Source of the DNA: Arsenophonus sp052171895 | Lineage (GTDB): Bacteria > Pseudomonadota > Gammaproteobacteria > Enterobacterales > Enterobacteriaceae | Assembly: GCA_052171895.1 (NCBI GenBank) | Contig: JBQMRN010000001.1 | Span: forward strand, 310,001 to 374,000 | Length of the DNA stretch: 64,000 nt | Direction: 5' to 3' | Part shown: in pieces, positions 11,006 through 22,402 of the stretch | Position numbering within the stretch: position 1 is the first letter of the stretch | Layout: every line of letters begins with the position of its first letter | Translations under genes and position numbers: made by a program | Notes under the pieces: generated by a model | The model's database searches: none | The model's input: the letters and a program-made list of their open reading frames with translations, nothing else | Told to the model about the DNA's origin: nothing

Positions 11006-11647
11006 TTAGGTTTTTGGGTATTGTTTGTTGTTAAATTCACATAAATCTTCAATAATACAAGACCCACAGCGTGGGTTTCTTGCAATACATGTATAACGGC
11101 CGTGTAGTACAAACCACTGGTGGCAATCCACTTTAAATTCAATTGGGACTATTTTGAGTAATTTTTGTTCAACCTTCATAACATTCTTACCTGGAGCAAA
11201 GTTTGTGCGATTGCAAACACGAAAAACATGGGTATCAACAGCAATTGTTAGTCAACCAAAGGCGGTGTTCAATACAACATTTGCTGTTTTACGGCCGATA
11301 CCAGGTAATGATTTCAAGGCTTCGTGATTTTCCGGCACCTCGCCGTTATATTTGTTAATTAATATCTGAGAGGTTTTAATAATATTTTCCGCTTTTGTAT
11401 TAAATAAGCCAATTGTTTTGATGTAATGCTTTATTCCATCAATGCCAATGGCCAGCATTTTTTTAGCGGTATTCGCAACAGGGTAGAGCTTTGCCGTTGC
11501 TTTATTGACACTAATATCGGTTGCTTGAGCAGAAAGTAATACAGAAATAAGTAATTCAAATGGTGAATTAAAAACAAGCTCCGTTGTTGGAGTTGGATTG
11601 TTATCACGTAAGCGAGTTAGGATGTTTATGCGCTTTTGTTTATTCAT
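11006..11647 (-). pseudogene. nth: nth (endonuclease III) with one in-frame TGA
   Basis: The - strand frame from ATG at 11647 to TAA at 11006 reads without frameshift as a full-length (about 213-codon) endonuclease III: MNKQKRINILTRLRDNNPTP..., the helix-hairpin-helix LPGIGRKTANVVLNTAFG, then TGA, then LTIAVDTHVFRVCNRTNFAPGKN... Family members have Trp (AFGWPTIAVDTH) where the TGA stands, so one TGG-to-TGA change is the only lesion I see. The catalytic Lys (GRKTA), the catalytic Asp (AVDTH) and the four Cys of the [4Fe-4S] loop (CIARNPRCGSCIIEDLC) all remain. Without suppression the product stops at 131 residues and lacks the Asp and cluster. It follows the rsx relics, as in E. coli. Confidence 0.92.
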
Positions 11648-11664
11648 ATTTTATTTACTCTCGA

Positions 11665-12412
11665 TTTTTACTAAATAACTTTTATTGGAGATAAAAGTAG
11701 CCGATTTTACTGCTGATTGCTGTTATTTGTAACTAATATATTTTTATTTTCATTGATTAAATATTTACTAGGTAGAGAGGTCTAGCATCAAGTCTACTTT
11801 ATTAAAAGCCAAGGAGCTAATATGGCTAATAAAATACAGAATTAAGCAGAATAACTTCAATACGTAATATTTTATTGTATTCTCCAAACAGTAAACTCTA
11901 CACTATCAAACAGTGTCTTATTACTTAAAATTTCTTGCATGGCACCTAAAATACTCCTATTTGGTATTATCTATCTGCTCACACTTAACCTCCTCTCCCA
12001 TGGCTAAACCATTAATTTCTAAATTATAGACATTATTTAGCGGCTTAAGCTTTAACTCGCCAAATAACAATACAATTAGTGACGATCAGCGGAAAAAATA
12101 CCTAAATATTGATATAAATCAATTCTGTAGAAGTTAATTGACCTCTCCACCTACAGAGGAGAGGAGAAGTACCAATGCAATAATGATTATATAGATTGGA
12201 ATAGATATTTCACTTTGGATCCAATGATGGAAAGTTTAGATGGTAATATTGTTGAAAAACAACACTAATGTTGTTGCCAGTTCTAATCTATAAGCCTAAC
12301 ACATTAGTAGCTGCCGAAGAAAGTTCTAATAACTGATATAATCCTAATAATTGAAGTAGTCCTGAATTCTTTTCCATAACCCTTGCATAAAAAGTTTCTT
12401 AGTTTCATTCAT
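11665..12412 (-). pseudogene. rsxE: rsxE (rnfE) relic, ion-pumping electron transport subunit
   Basis: The start at 12412 gives MNETKKLFMQGLW, then after a frameshift KNSGLLQLLGLYQLLELSSAATNVLGL, matching RsxE [28 protein letters not shown]. Later FFPLIVTNCIVI (family IFIPLIVTNCIVV) and a C-terminal KYLINENK are visible. Many stops. It is the last rsx gene before nth. Confidence 0.82.
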
Positions 12413-12414
12413 GG

Positions 12415-13090
12415 TGATTAATTTTATGGTGATTAATTTTGGTATGCTAGATAAGTTAATAATTTTGTGGCACTGTTTATATAAACCAGGCAGCACGCTT
12501 AGTGGCATTAATAACTACTTCTAGCTGGGTAATGCTGGCACAAGAGTAAATCGATCAAAATTCCTCCATCTTTTTTTTACTGCCTAATGGGGACTTTGAC
12601 TATGTTATAAATCAATTTTTATCTGAGAAATAATTGATCCAATTTGAAATACAAATATCAAGTTTATAACTTAATCCAAGTATTTTCTGATGTTCAGCGA
12701 ACAGTAAAATATTTATCATGGAAATCTACTAGGATCAGTAATTTTATTGCACCTGAATAACTATTAACCGCAACACTTGCTATGATGCCAGGAATTGATT
12801 TTTCTGCTTTCCTGCTTTTCTGATAAAATAGAAATGATGAGGTAATTCTTCGCTATTTAAGTTTTATTTTACTTATTAAGATTAAGAGACGGACTCTTTG
12901 AGAAAATCATTTTTATAAAACTTAGGTGCAATAATTTGATTAAATAGTTTTTGTTGTTGGATGAGTAGCTGGTTATTAATGGTACTTTTGCTGATGGATA
13001 AAGCGCTGCAGTTAGTCCACTGGTAGAAATGCAGTAAAAACAGTTAAAATCAAGCAGTAAATTCCTAATGGATTTTAAATAACACGCTCT
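12415..13090 (-). pseudogene. rsxG: rsxG (rnfG) relic
   Basis: The - strand gives LKSIRN followed by STSGLTAA, matching RsxG MLKTIRKHGITLALFAAGSTGLTAAIN. Near the 3' end a block corresponding to FDQFTGATITPRAVVNAVKRA, the covalent-FMN threonine motif, appears in pieces. Heavily decayed; identified mainly by these blocks and by its place between rsxD and rsxE. Confidence 0.7.
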
Positions 13091-13094
13091 TTAG

Positions 13095-14160
13095 TTATGT
13101 CCATAAACACGAAGCTAGCTATAGTGATTAATGAGTGGTACGGCGATATTAGGCACTAATGCCAAAAAAGCTACAGCATCAGAATAACTACCATAAACGC
13201 GAATGATTCAGATTAATAATTCAATCATTGCAGCATAAAAAACAGGGCCACGCGGTGTGGTTGTCGCCCTAATTAGATAGGGGTAATAGAAAATACGAAA
13301 AGCATGGTTAGTTGTTCCTAAAAGAGATCTATCATAGGATAATCGTAGTGTACGATGGCATAATAACCAGTATTAATAATGAACAGAATATTAACGTGGT
13401 TAAAATTTCAGCGGAATTTGCCAGCTTATTATTCTGGCACAAAGTATAATAAGATCACCAAACAGATAAGCAATATTAACTAATCGCCAACCGGATACCA
13501 GTTAATAATTTTTGTAAAATAGGTTCTTAAAGTATTTAGCTAATCCAGTGTATCAGTAGACCTATTTTAAACTTATTGAGTGGTATCGCTTAAATTATAT
13601 GCCATCAACATCTAACGTTAATTGGTCTAAAATGGTTCTTCCATCACTATAGATGAAAAAATTACTTGTAATCTTCCTTAAGGCATCGGCATTGATTGAA
13701 GCTATATTGACGGTAACCAACTGGTCAATTTTACCGAAAATAAGATTAATAATAGCACATAAGCTACCATGGTTGGATTAAATGGATTTTGGGCTAAGCA
13801 GGGATAGATATGCTTAGCAATTAATATGATAAAAGGGGTACCTAAAACTACTGCTAGTCAGCAAGGTGATAAAGATAAAATACTAATGGGCAATAATAAG
13901 GCGATTATCACTAAGATGGAATTATCTTTTAAATAGGTTATATAACAGGTAATTTTGTAGCTGTAAAGCAGCAGCCTCACAAATAAAAGCTGTTATGATG
14001 GGGAGTAAAATTTGGTAAATAGTTCTAGTACTAAAAAGCAAATTTTGCAGACAATACAAGGACGGGAATGGCAGCAATAATAACTAAAAACATGAATCTA
14101 CTAGTACTTTGATTTTTATGAATAAAGAGTGAATGAACTAGTCATTTTAAAGCAGTTCAC
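13095..14160 (-). pseudogene. rsxD: rsxD (rnfD) relic
   Basis: The 5' part reads MTSSFTLYS...KSKYTSRFMFLVIIAAIPVL in mixed frames (RsxD SSPYTHNQRQTSRIMLLVLLAAVPGI). The middle has KPFNPTMVAYVLLLILFSVKLTSWLP (RsxD [26 protein letters not shown]). The 3' end has NIAVPLINHYS...RVYGH (RsxD [21 protein letters not shown]). Multiple stops. Confidence 0.8.
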
Positions 14161-14214
14161 CTGATATCAGTTGGTATAGGTCTGAATTTTATTTTTCATC
14201 TCATATATTGTTCA

Positions 14215-16010
14215 ATATATGAGGGAGCTTTACTCTATGCATCACTTTTTGCTTTAACACGTGCAATAGTGGCAACAGCGGCTATGCATGGGTGTCAGGA
14301 CAACCAGGATGTGGTTCTTTTGTTGCTAGAACTGATTGGTTTTTCATCGCTTGTTTGGCTGCTTTTTAATGGCGCGAAGTTGGGATTTTCTCGCTTGACG
14401 ACGACGAACTTCGATAGTTGTTTGATTATTCAATGGTTCAGCTTACTGATTATTCAATGGTTCAGCTTACTATTGTAAGCCAAAATTTTTGCGCATTAAT
14501 GCAGTATTAATTGAGGCTTTATCTGTTGCTTTGAGCTTTAACTGAATCTTGATTAAGTCCTTGTTGCCGTAGAATTTTCTCTAGTTCAAGTCGGCTTTTT
14601 TAGAATCAAACCGTTTCCATTTCTTAGCATAAATGTACATTATTTTCTTGAGGAATGGCTTTAATTTCTGCTTTTTTTGTCGATAGTATGTATTGGACAA
14701 GAGAAATATTATTTTGGCAAACAGAAGCACAAGCACCATATTCTATAGAATCGGATAAATTATATTGTTCTGCTTTTTCATGCTTCTGTCCTCGTTGACT
14801 TTAATTAAACTAATAAAGTTGTTATAGTAATAAATTAGCTGGACAAGTTTGGATATAAAAAGCACAGCGAAAGCAAGCTTTTCAATGCTATAGGTTCACC
14901 GATTTCTAGTATTGATAGGGAGGTAAATGGAGTAGTACAGTTGCTAATTTTAACAAAAGAAGTCATTAAATCAGGCAAAGTAATCCCAATAATATCCCCC
15001 AATAATAATCATTTGTTCTGATTGTGGTACCAGAACTAGTTGTTGCAATTAAAATTGATTTGGGTGATAAAAACGAACCCTGTAATTACCAGGCTTTTGT
15101 ATTGAAGCTTCAGTTAATGTTACCAGGCGATCAATTAACGGTTTACCCATCAATAATTGGTTCTTTTATTGCAAAGACAGTAGCAAGATTTTGCATTGAT
15201 TTTTAAATAAAAGAAGACTGAACGCCGCTGCTAGTATCTCTTTACGGCTTAATATCTTAGTTAATTGTTTTGCGCTGCTAGCTAGAAGGATACTTTATTG
15301 GAATCATCAGTAATTTAATCATAGCTTGTTGATCTAAAAGTGCTTCTTTTAAAGTAGCTATTGCTACTCTAGCTTATTAGCTTCAATACTAATCTGAATT
15401 TCTTTCAGTTTTAAGATATGTATATCAGTATCAGTATATACCTTTGCTAATTTCATTAGCATGCTTCTGTATTAATTGATCATGGGTGGTTATATAAGGT
15501 TCACACTCGGCGGTATTAATAATCAATGTGTTAATTAACTTATTACCATTTTTTAACTTTATTACAGGCTAATAAGCCTGTGCCACACATAATTCTGCTA
15601 TACCTGTTTGCTTGATATGTAACAATAAGACTTTAGGAGAATATTGTAAATGCTTTGCTAAAGGTTTTCTCTCACACTACTGAGGTTTGCTATCTGGCTG
15701 CAGCCGGAGCAAAGGCCTTTTAGCGTGGAAGGATGTGCGGTTATATCTGCTGCTGTGCTATGGAAGTAATAGTACCTGAAGTTATAGCACGGAGAGGGAT
15801 CCTAAGATTACAACCTTTAGTTAATGCTTCTTCCTTTAAAATATAGTCATTGGTTTTAATGATGAATATCCCCTGCTTGAGGATACATGTTGCTAAATAG
15901 GAATAATCAATTCATCAACTAAGTGGAGGCTAAGTAATGTAACTTGGTTTGATTCTGTTTTCATTTCAGTCACATCATGTTATGATACCTAAAAAAGAGA
16001 AAATTTTTAT
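14215..16010 (-). pseudogene. rsxC: rsxC (rnfC) relic
   Basis: Recognised on the - strand by KPLIDRLVTLTEASIQKPGNYRVR around 15.1 kb, matching RsxC [31 protein letters not shown] follows, and C-terminal Ala/Arg/Lys-rich remnants (AAVATIARVKAK around 14.25 kb) echo the AAIARAKARK repeats of the RsxC tail. Stops and deletions throughout. Confidence 0.75.
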
Positions 16011-16039
16011 TTGAAGTAAGTTTTTTTAAAATTAAACAT

Positions 16040-16640
16040 TTGCTAGTTTTTGCTAGAAAAAGCAGCGATTGGTATTGAGTTCGATGCTGTTATTGTAATA
16101 TTTTTTAGCGGAATAGTGGTGAGATCACATTTCTACTTTTTAATGGTGGTTTTATCGGTAGCATCGTAATACAGTCTATTTGGCAAGGGGGACAACAAAA
16201 AGATCACAACCGGTAGAGAGATCTTATAGAACCTTATGGATAGCAACTGTTATTCCAACAATCGCATTACGCATTAATAGAGCAAACTTAAATACATTTA
16301 GTGCAGTCAATATAGCTAGGTTCATCAATAAAAGTAACTTTTCATTTAGGCATTAATTTATTTTTATCAAGCGCTTGTGCTTTTAGATTGAATAATTCGG
16401 CAATTTTTAACATTGCTTGTTCGGTGATATCACCAGGATTGGCACTTATTTATCATTTCAGCATTATTAGCAATTGCTTCAGTATAGGTTGGCGACAACC
16501 TGGATAACCACATTTGCTTTGCAACAAAATATGATAAATTTCCACTATTAGATCATCTTTTATTTTAAAACAAATCGCAGTAAACCCTAAAATAGTGTTA
16601 AAGATAAAGCTTTATCTAGTAATAACAAAGATTACAATTA
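16040..16640 (-). pseudogene. rsxB: rsxB (rnfB) relic
   Basis: Mixed-frame - strand translation gives QSKCGYPGCRQPYTEAIANNAEMINKC (RsxB [27 protein letters not shown]), then an AMLKIAELFNLKAQALD-like block and VTFIDEPSYIDCTKC-like remnants. The ferredoxin-type Cys clusters are incomplete. Confidence 0.75.
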
Positions 16641-16644
16641 ATAA

Positions 16645-16900
16645 AGTACTTTTTAGAATTTTACTAAACCATTAAATCTAATAAACGCTAAAGATATTAG
16701 GCCGGTTGTAATGAGGTCAATCGATGAGCCGTGAAAGGCACTTCTCCAGAAGATTTGCTTACCCCGATACATTCATGGATGATAGCAAAAAATAGCACCA
16801 TCAGCAAAGAAAATTGTACTTTGGCATCAAAACTACAAAGATTAGATTGTAAAAAATTATGCGATTGATTGATATTCAGTAAAGCCATGTAAACATACCA
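16645..16900 (-). pseudogene. rsxA: rsxA (rnfA) 3' fragment, cut by IS91
   Basis: ALLNINQSHNFLQSNLCSFDAKVQFSLLMVLFFAIIHE matches RsxA [38 protein letters not shown]. After a frameshift comes GLISLAFIRFNGLVKF, the RsxA C-terminus (GLMSLAFMGFSGLVKL). The 5' two thirds is absent: the IS91 element starts at about 16.91 kb. This is the first gene of the rsxABCDGE-nth block, all in ancestral order and all dead. Confidence 0.87.
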
Positions 16901-16911
16901 TATTATGGTGT

Positions 16912-18837
16912 GAGCAGCGCAGCTAGGCTGCTTTTGGGATGTTCATGATCTGAGTACTTTTATACTCTGTATATATGTGAATTTTCATGAATTTATCTAG
17001 ATGGCTCGGAATAAATATTCTATAAAACCTAAAACAACTAAATCAAAAGACAAAACATGACTTTACTTGTTACACCGCCTGTTTATCCGAATCGCTTTAT
17101 GATTTTCCTCTCGAAATTAATGATGAGAGATCGACTGAATTTTCATGACATAAAAAAAGAAGCCATACAGCAATGCATATGACTCTCTCTATAATTTTCG
17201 AGATGCAAGTATTATCTTTCTCTAGTCATGATTATTGAGGGTTTTGAGCAAAACTCCAATGGGCCAAGTCAATGGCGCTGGATAGAATTGCATTGAAGAG
17301 GTAATGACTTAAAAAGTATGCTTGCCGCTGAATTCATTACCTATAGGAACTAAGGATAATCTCTATCTTGTTTTCCCCCTTGGGGACAAACACAAAGATA
17401 ACTTGGCCGATAGACCTGATGAATGCGGACAGGATGACGATTTTTATTTCTCTGATAAGATATCCAGAGGATAATTTACTCAGATGTAAATCCTCCCACC
17501 CAATTAAACTTCTTTTCACCATTGATGACGGCTGGAATAAATTTCTTGAAAAGCATAATAAAACTATCAACTTGTGGACCCGTCTTTATCTGTCTAGCAA
17601 ATGTTTGCCTGTAGCATTTGTATCATGTGGAGAGTTGGAGATTTTATTCAGCATATAGTTTTTGCTATGCCTCTCCTGAATGTTCCTACAGCCGTTTTTT
17701 CTACTAAAGCTGTAAGTTAAAAGCCTGCAGTTCATTGGATTTCAAAGTAACGGAGCAGTTGTTAGCACAGCAGGTTCATATTTTAGCAGGCTATGACTAG
17801 CAATACATTATTTTCACTAAGCTTATCTTCTTTTGGTTTTTTCAACAATAACTGTCCGCGACTCAATGCTCTGTTTCGCGTCGCTACACACCTGCACTAT
17901 GCTGCAGTGGGGGCCAACGTAAAAAGGGTATTAAGATTGATATCTTCTGTGCCTTGCAGGCTTATGGTTGATAACTTAATTAACATTCGTATGTTTATGT
18001 CTCCGTCAGTTTTGTCTGTCTGGATATTAAACATGCTGTATGGCGTAACCTGTTCTTTAAAAAAAGAGTGGTAAAAGAAATCTGTGGAGCTACTATTATC
18101 CGGCTGCTGCGTCACAGCTATGATCTGATAAATCCACGTAGTCTTTCTTAGTCTGTGGGATATTCCGCGCAAGGAAGTAGTGGTAGCCTTCTGAAGGCAC
18201 AGTACTGACGTTATTGAAAAGTGCACTTTGCTAAAAAAAGAAAGGTGTGGGGTTTCCTGGCATAGCATGAAATATCTCGAGCGCTACATTTAAACGCCCC
18301 GGTATCCGCGTTAAAACTAGGAGATTACCTAGGGGAAGTGCTTGTACATCATTACTATATAATATGACCATCGGACTAAGCAGTACCGGCAGTAGCCCTT
18401 GATGTAGGAAGAGATGATCTGGCGCTTTATATTAGCCATATTCTGGCAATGCATTTTAAGATGCTGCCCTATGGTTTCTTGTTAAATCATAAACGAGGCA
18501 CATTATTACCGAAGGTGTATAAGGCGCTGGAGAAGAGGATTCGAAAAATCGGAAAAACTGGAGTTTGATGTTCTGATAAAAGGATTCCTGCGCAGGCACA
18601 GATCCGTACAAATGCTTTTTATTTGCCAACAGGCTACTTTTTATTGACGATTAGCTTAGTAAATAGGCAACAGAATTCTTATCAGAAAGAATGCATAAGA
18701 TAGAAAAAACGATAGTTATTAAGGTAAACCTAGGATTAATATGTCTAACATTAGTGCATCAGCTAAAAGAATTACACACTTCAATAAAATTTTTACTTAC
18801 AACAAAACCAATACTAATTTTATCTCATTTTAGTAAT
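16912..18837 (+). mobile_element. Degraded IS91-family element, nearly complete
   Basis: It begins with the shared leader around gttcatgatctgagtac and runs about 1.9 kb. Transposase pieces on the + strand: HPIKLLFTIDDGWNKFLEKH (17.5 kb), ASPECS...SCKLKACSS (zinc-ribbon), FFNNNCPRLNALFRVATH, VLSVWILNMLYGV, then a broken RRFILAIFWQCILRCCP region and DVLIKGFLRRHRSV. Frames are disrupted many times. The 3' end abuts an IS1595 fragment. Confidence 0.8.
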
Positions 18838-19198
18838 TTATCCTTTTGATGTAGTTTCACCAGAGAACTTCAAGTAAGATTGTTAAATGTTTTCCTGCAC
18901 CTGCAATCGGGGATTTTGCAACGATATCGCTGTAATCCTAATTAATATTCCTAGCGGATAACATGTTAACTGTGATAATATGGGTAGGATAAAGTGGAAT
19001 GATTTGCTTCAAAGCATGAATCAATATCATCCAAGAAATTGTTGCCAATCTAAAATTAATGAGATCTAACTTTATGTTAGTAGCGAGTGAAGAAAGAATC
19101 TCTTTGATCTTCATAACTATTTGCTTTTCATGGCATCCTCTGTAGCAAAAATTCTTCATACAGTATAAGAAATTTCTAGCAATAACCTTTGCCAAGGT
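18838..19198 (-). mobile_element. IS1595-family fragment (5' part of transposase)
   Basis: This matches the right-hand third of the other - oriented IS1595 copies, from tttgatgtagtttcaccaga to the terminal tttgccaaggt. It includes the region encoding the CRKTFNN zinc-ribbon block in broken frame. The DDE part is missing, joined directly to the IS91 end. Confidence 0.75.
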
Positions 19199-19296
19199 AC
19201 TAAATACGGTTCTTTTAATGAAGATTAGCATTACTCCCTCACCTTGTGAGGCATACCCTCACAATTTTGTATACTGATACTGAAATATATTCTAAT

Positions 19297-20718
19297 GAGT
19301 TATTAGTAAATCTCGTGTCTGGTCTATCAGACTACGTTATACTTTGATCCTTTGTGAATCTATTTTCCATCCTTAAATTAGACGTTGTTTATCACCAGGG
19401 TCAGAAGATCAAATCCATTTAGCTAGTTCCAGCTTTTCTGAGCAGACTGTAGCATCTGCTTAAATAGCATTGAATGGGTTCTTTTTCTCGAATTACAAGT
19501 TCTTTGCGCCTCGGCTTAGTAGCTTCAGTATCGCAAAAGCCGATTTAACCAGATTCGTCATTCTTATTGACGCCCAGTGCTCTGACGGGAAGTGCTAGTA
19601 TGCCAGCAGTTCTTCTCGATCTTTCTACAGGTTCTTCATCGCTGCATGATACTTTGCTGAAAACTTTCCCAATAAAACATCAAGGGCGTTATTAGCGGCA
19701 TCACAGCTCTCTTCTTTGCTAGCTAACACCTTCCCGTTCCCCACCTCTCCTGCAGCTTAGTCTTAACTTTCAGTTGCATGCCTTTGTGGAGTGAAGCCAG
19801 TACATTAACTGTTTTGTGTACTAACAGCGCCTTGATGCTGTGTATTTGAGAATATCTTTGCCATTGCATTCCAAAAATCAAATGTACCGTGTCCATCGTA
19901 GTAAGCCTGGGAGATACAGTTAACCCGCTTGGTCGCAGGGCATTGATAAATTTGCTTAAGTTCGCTTCTAACTTTCGATAGCATCTTCACACGCAACGAG
20001 CTCCTTCCCTCCATAGCTCAGCAACGCCGATAATAACTAGCAGGAAAAGGCGATCATCTTTCCTTAGAGGAAGTATATATGCCGTCGATTAAGAAATAAA
20101 CATAGCGCGCGTATCGCTTAAATTCTAGTAGGCATCATTGCCTATGTTCTTCAAGCCATTGCTGTTTTAATATGCTGATGCTACTAATAAAGAGAGCATC
20201 TGTTTTTCATCAATAAGCGGCCGGGTGGCTGGCATGGCTTTATAAATCACAGATGGAGATGTCTTGTAGGTACAGAGCCATGGTGCCCACTATTTGACGT
20301 TTTTAGACGCTTCAGATAATTCGGTAGGAATGAGCTGTTGAACCATATTCCGTTGATGCTGAGATCTCTTACCTTAGATACTTTAATCTCAACATTGCTA
20401 ATACCACTCTGTATAGTTTGCTCTACCAAATAGCTATTACGGACCCACGGCGGCATGACGCCAGCGCCTCTCGAGAAGAAGGCGTTCAGGATGTTGTAGC
20501 AGTATGGTTTCAAGCTTTTAGCCTTAACGGCGGTGGTTATTAGCTTTTCTTGGCACCATTAGATGAGCTCATGCAAGGGGATCAGAGATAATATCTAGTT
20601 TCTGGGATATCTGTAGGATAGACTTTTCATAGCATATCATCTCTCTGTTATTAAAATCATTCAGCAGGGGATACCCAAGCCTCTCTGAAACTCCATACAC
20701 TAAAAATGACCATAACTC
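19297..20718 (-). mobile_element. Full-length degraded IS256-family element
   Basis: Ends gagttattag (left) and cataactc (right), 1.42 kb. - strand remnants include GTFDFWNAMAKIFSNT (19.8 kb) and SNVEIKVSKVRDLSINGIWFNSSFLPNYLKR (20.3 kb), the family N-terminal block IGDVEIKVPKVRDxSxxGIxFNS. Flanking octamers attctaat and tagtgatg do not match, so the original target duplication is lost or the ends were rearranged. Confidence 0.87.
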
Positions 20719-20804
20719 TAGTGATGAAGATCACGGCACCATCAATACCTAAAAGACTGTGCCTCATAAAGATAATACTCTCCTACTGAATTTCTCTATA
20801 TCAA

Positions 20805-21335
20805 TTAAATTGGTTTAGGTGAAAATGATAATTTAGCGATCTTAATAACTAAGTTATTAGCAATCTGTTTAAATTATATCCTTTGGAATTTATCTTTAAA
20901 AAGATTTTCCTATTAAGTTAGCCGATGCTGAAGTAAGGCTCTTTTAGAGCCTGGTTGGAAAGGCCATTACTATTCATCCTATTTGGGAAATCTTTCCTAA
21001 TTATCTCAATCTTTTATCTGCCTATTTTGCAGAAGTTAATCTAGTAAAACTAGACAGGTATGTAATCAAACCTATTTTTTCATGGAAGAAGAAAATATTT
21101 CTATCATTAAAATGAATCTAAAACTGCCTCAGTAGACTACCAATATGACGAAGAAGGTAGAATTATTCAATAATTTTATCCGCTACTACAATTTAAAAAA
21201 ATTATACACTAATCGGTAGTTTTGGCTGATAACTTGAACTAGCAAGAATTGCTTTTCGAGAAGACAAACAATTAGTTATCCAAGATCTATCCTGTTTCCC
21301 CCCGCATATTATTCTAAATTAGCCTTTGCAAGACA
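20805..21335 (+). pseudogene. ygiC: ygiC (glutathionylspermidine-synthase-like ATP-grasp protein) relic
   Basis: In shifting + strand frames: GENDNLAILITKLLAICLNYILWNLSLK, LLEPGWK, IHPIWEIFPNYLNLLSAYFAE, RYVIKPIFSW, ENISII, then GIAFREDKQLVIQDLSCF-like remnants. These follow YgiC in order (DQVISNLFKLYPWEF, WLEPAWKSI, LLWEMFPNHPNLLPAYFAE, KYVVKPIFSREGANVSII, GIREDRALITQDMSRF). Only the C-terminal half remains, beginning just beyond an IS256. In E. coli ygiC lies a few genes from ribB, so the position fits. Confidence 0.75.
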
Positions 21336-21632
21336 AGATAAGAATAAAATAATAATAGTCTATTCATTATTCATCTGTTTTCAGTAAATAACTAAAGTAT
21401 TGAAAATAATAAATAAAATTACTTTTCCGATAAATTAATTACGAACTATTAATTCGATTAATTAGCGCCCTAACCCAAGATCGGATAAGCCAATTTGCTC
21501 ACTTATTCTTTTTAATTAACTGATCGCCATATATTTCTTGTCTATAGAGATATATTTTAGATGTAATTATTATTTGATAAACACTTTCCAGTAAGATAAA
21601 ATTCAATCATCAAAAATAGCTTATTCAATCTG
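21336..21632. other. Gene-free AT-rich spacer
   Basis: About 300 bases between the ygiC relic and the 3' end of ribB. I see no open frame, IS end or convincing terminator. In E. coli ygiD and zupT lie in this interval; no recognisable trace of either remains. Confidence 0.5.
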
Positions 21633-22286
21633 CTAAATCTGCCTTTTTGTAAATTGCTGACGATAGGTTACCAGATCTTCAATAGTTATTACCGGCATAT
21701 CATGTTGCCTGGCAAAGATAAGCACTTCTGGCATACGTGCCATGGTACCATCATCATTTATCAACTCACATAAAACACCTGCTGGCTTAAAACCGGCTAA
21801 AGTCACTAAATCAATGGTAGCTTCAGTATGACCACGACGCTGCAATACACCACCTTCTTGGGCTCTCAACGGAAAAACATGCCCCGGCCTATTAAGATCG
21901 GCCGGTTTTGCATCATCGGCAATTGCTTTACGGATAGTTATTATACGATCACTGGCCGAGACACCAGTTGTAACACCTTCGGAAGCCTCGATAGTGATAG
22001 TAAATGCTGTTTTGAATTGACTTGAATTTTCTTCAACCATCATTGGTAATGCTAATTGTTTACGGCGTTCTTCAGTTATACAAAGACAAACAATTCCACT
22101 TCCATGGCGGATAGTTAATGCCATCTGTTCAACTGTCATACTTTCAGCAGCAAAAATAATATCACCCTCATTTTCACGGCCTTCGTCGTCAAGTACCATA
22201 ACGCCTTTACCTTGACCTAATAGTTCAAGAGCACGCTCTATACGTTTGATCGGATTACCATACGTGGAAAGTGACGTCTGATTCAT
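21633..22286 (-). CDS. ribB: 3,4-dihydroxy-2-butanone 4-phosphate synthase
   Basis: The 217 residues, same length as E. coli RibB, convert ribulose 5-phosphate to dihydroxybutanone phosphate and formate, the four-carbon half of riboflavin. Seen in sequence: the acidic metal-binding segment VLDDEGRENEGDIIF (residues 31-45), the substrate loop TIRHGSGIVCLCITEE, TTGVSASDRI, DLNRPGHVFPLRAQ and RRGHTEATIDL with His153. Residue 151 is Arg where E. coli has Gly (TRGGHTEA); the catalytic residues beside it are unchanged. The start ATG at 22286 gives MNQTSLSTYGNP, matching E. coli. An FMN riboswitch lies in its leader. Flanking ygiC is dead and an IS256 sits upstream of the promoter. Frame intact, so flavin supply is likely retained. 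Confidence 0.97.
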   Translation of the reverse strand: MNQTSLSTYGNPIKRIERALELLGQGKGVMVLDDEGRENEGDIIFAAESMTVEQMALTIRHGSGIVCLCITEERRKQLALPMMVEENSSQFKTAFTITIEASEGVTTGVSASDRIITIRKAIADDAKPADLNRPGHVFPLRAQEGGVLQRRGHTEATIDLVTLAGFKPAGVLCELINDDGTMARMPEVLIFARQHDMPVITIEDLVTYRQQFTKRQI

Positions 22287-22402
22287 GGTAAAACCTCATC
22301 AATAAATACTAAATTACCAGAACCAGGGCAAGCTTGGGAGTATAAAATTATACCAGTATCTTAAAAACCTGCAGACAATTGGCAGCTCTCAAAAGTACAG
22401 AT

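Noticed and set aside
17897..18268. 123-residue open frame on the - strand
   Set aside because: It is antisense to the IS91 transposase relic; the homologous stretch in the 54-kb copy is open only in part. No similarity of its own.
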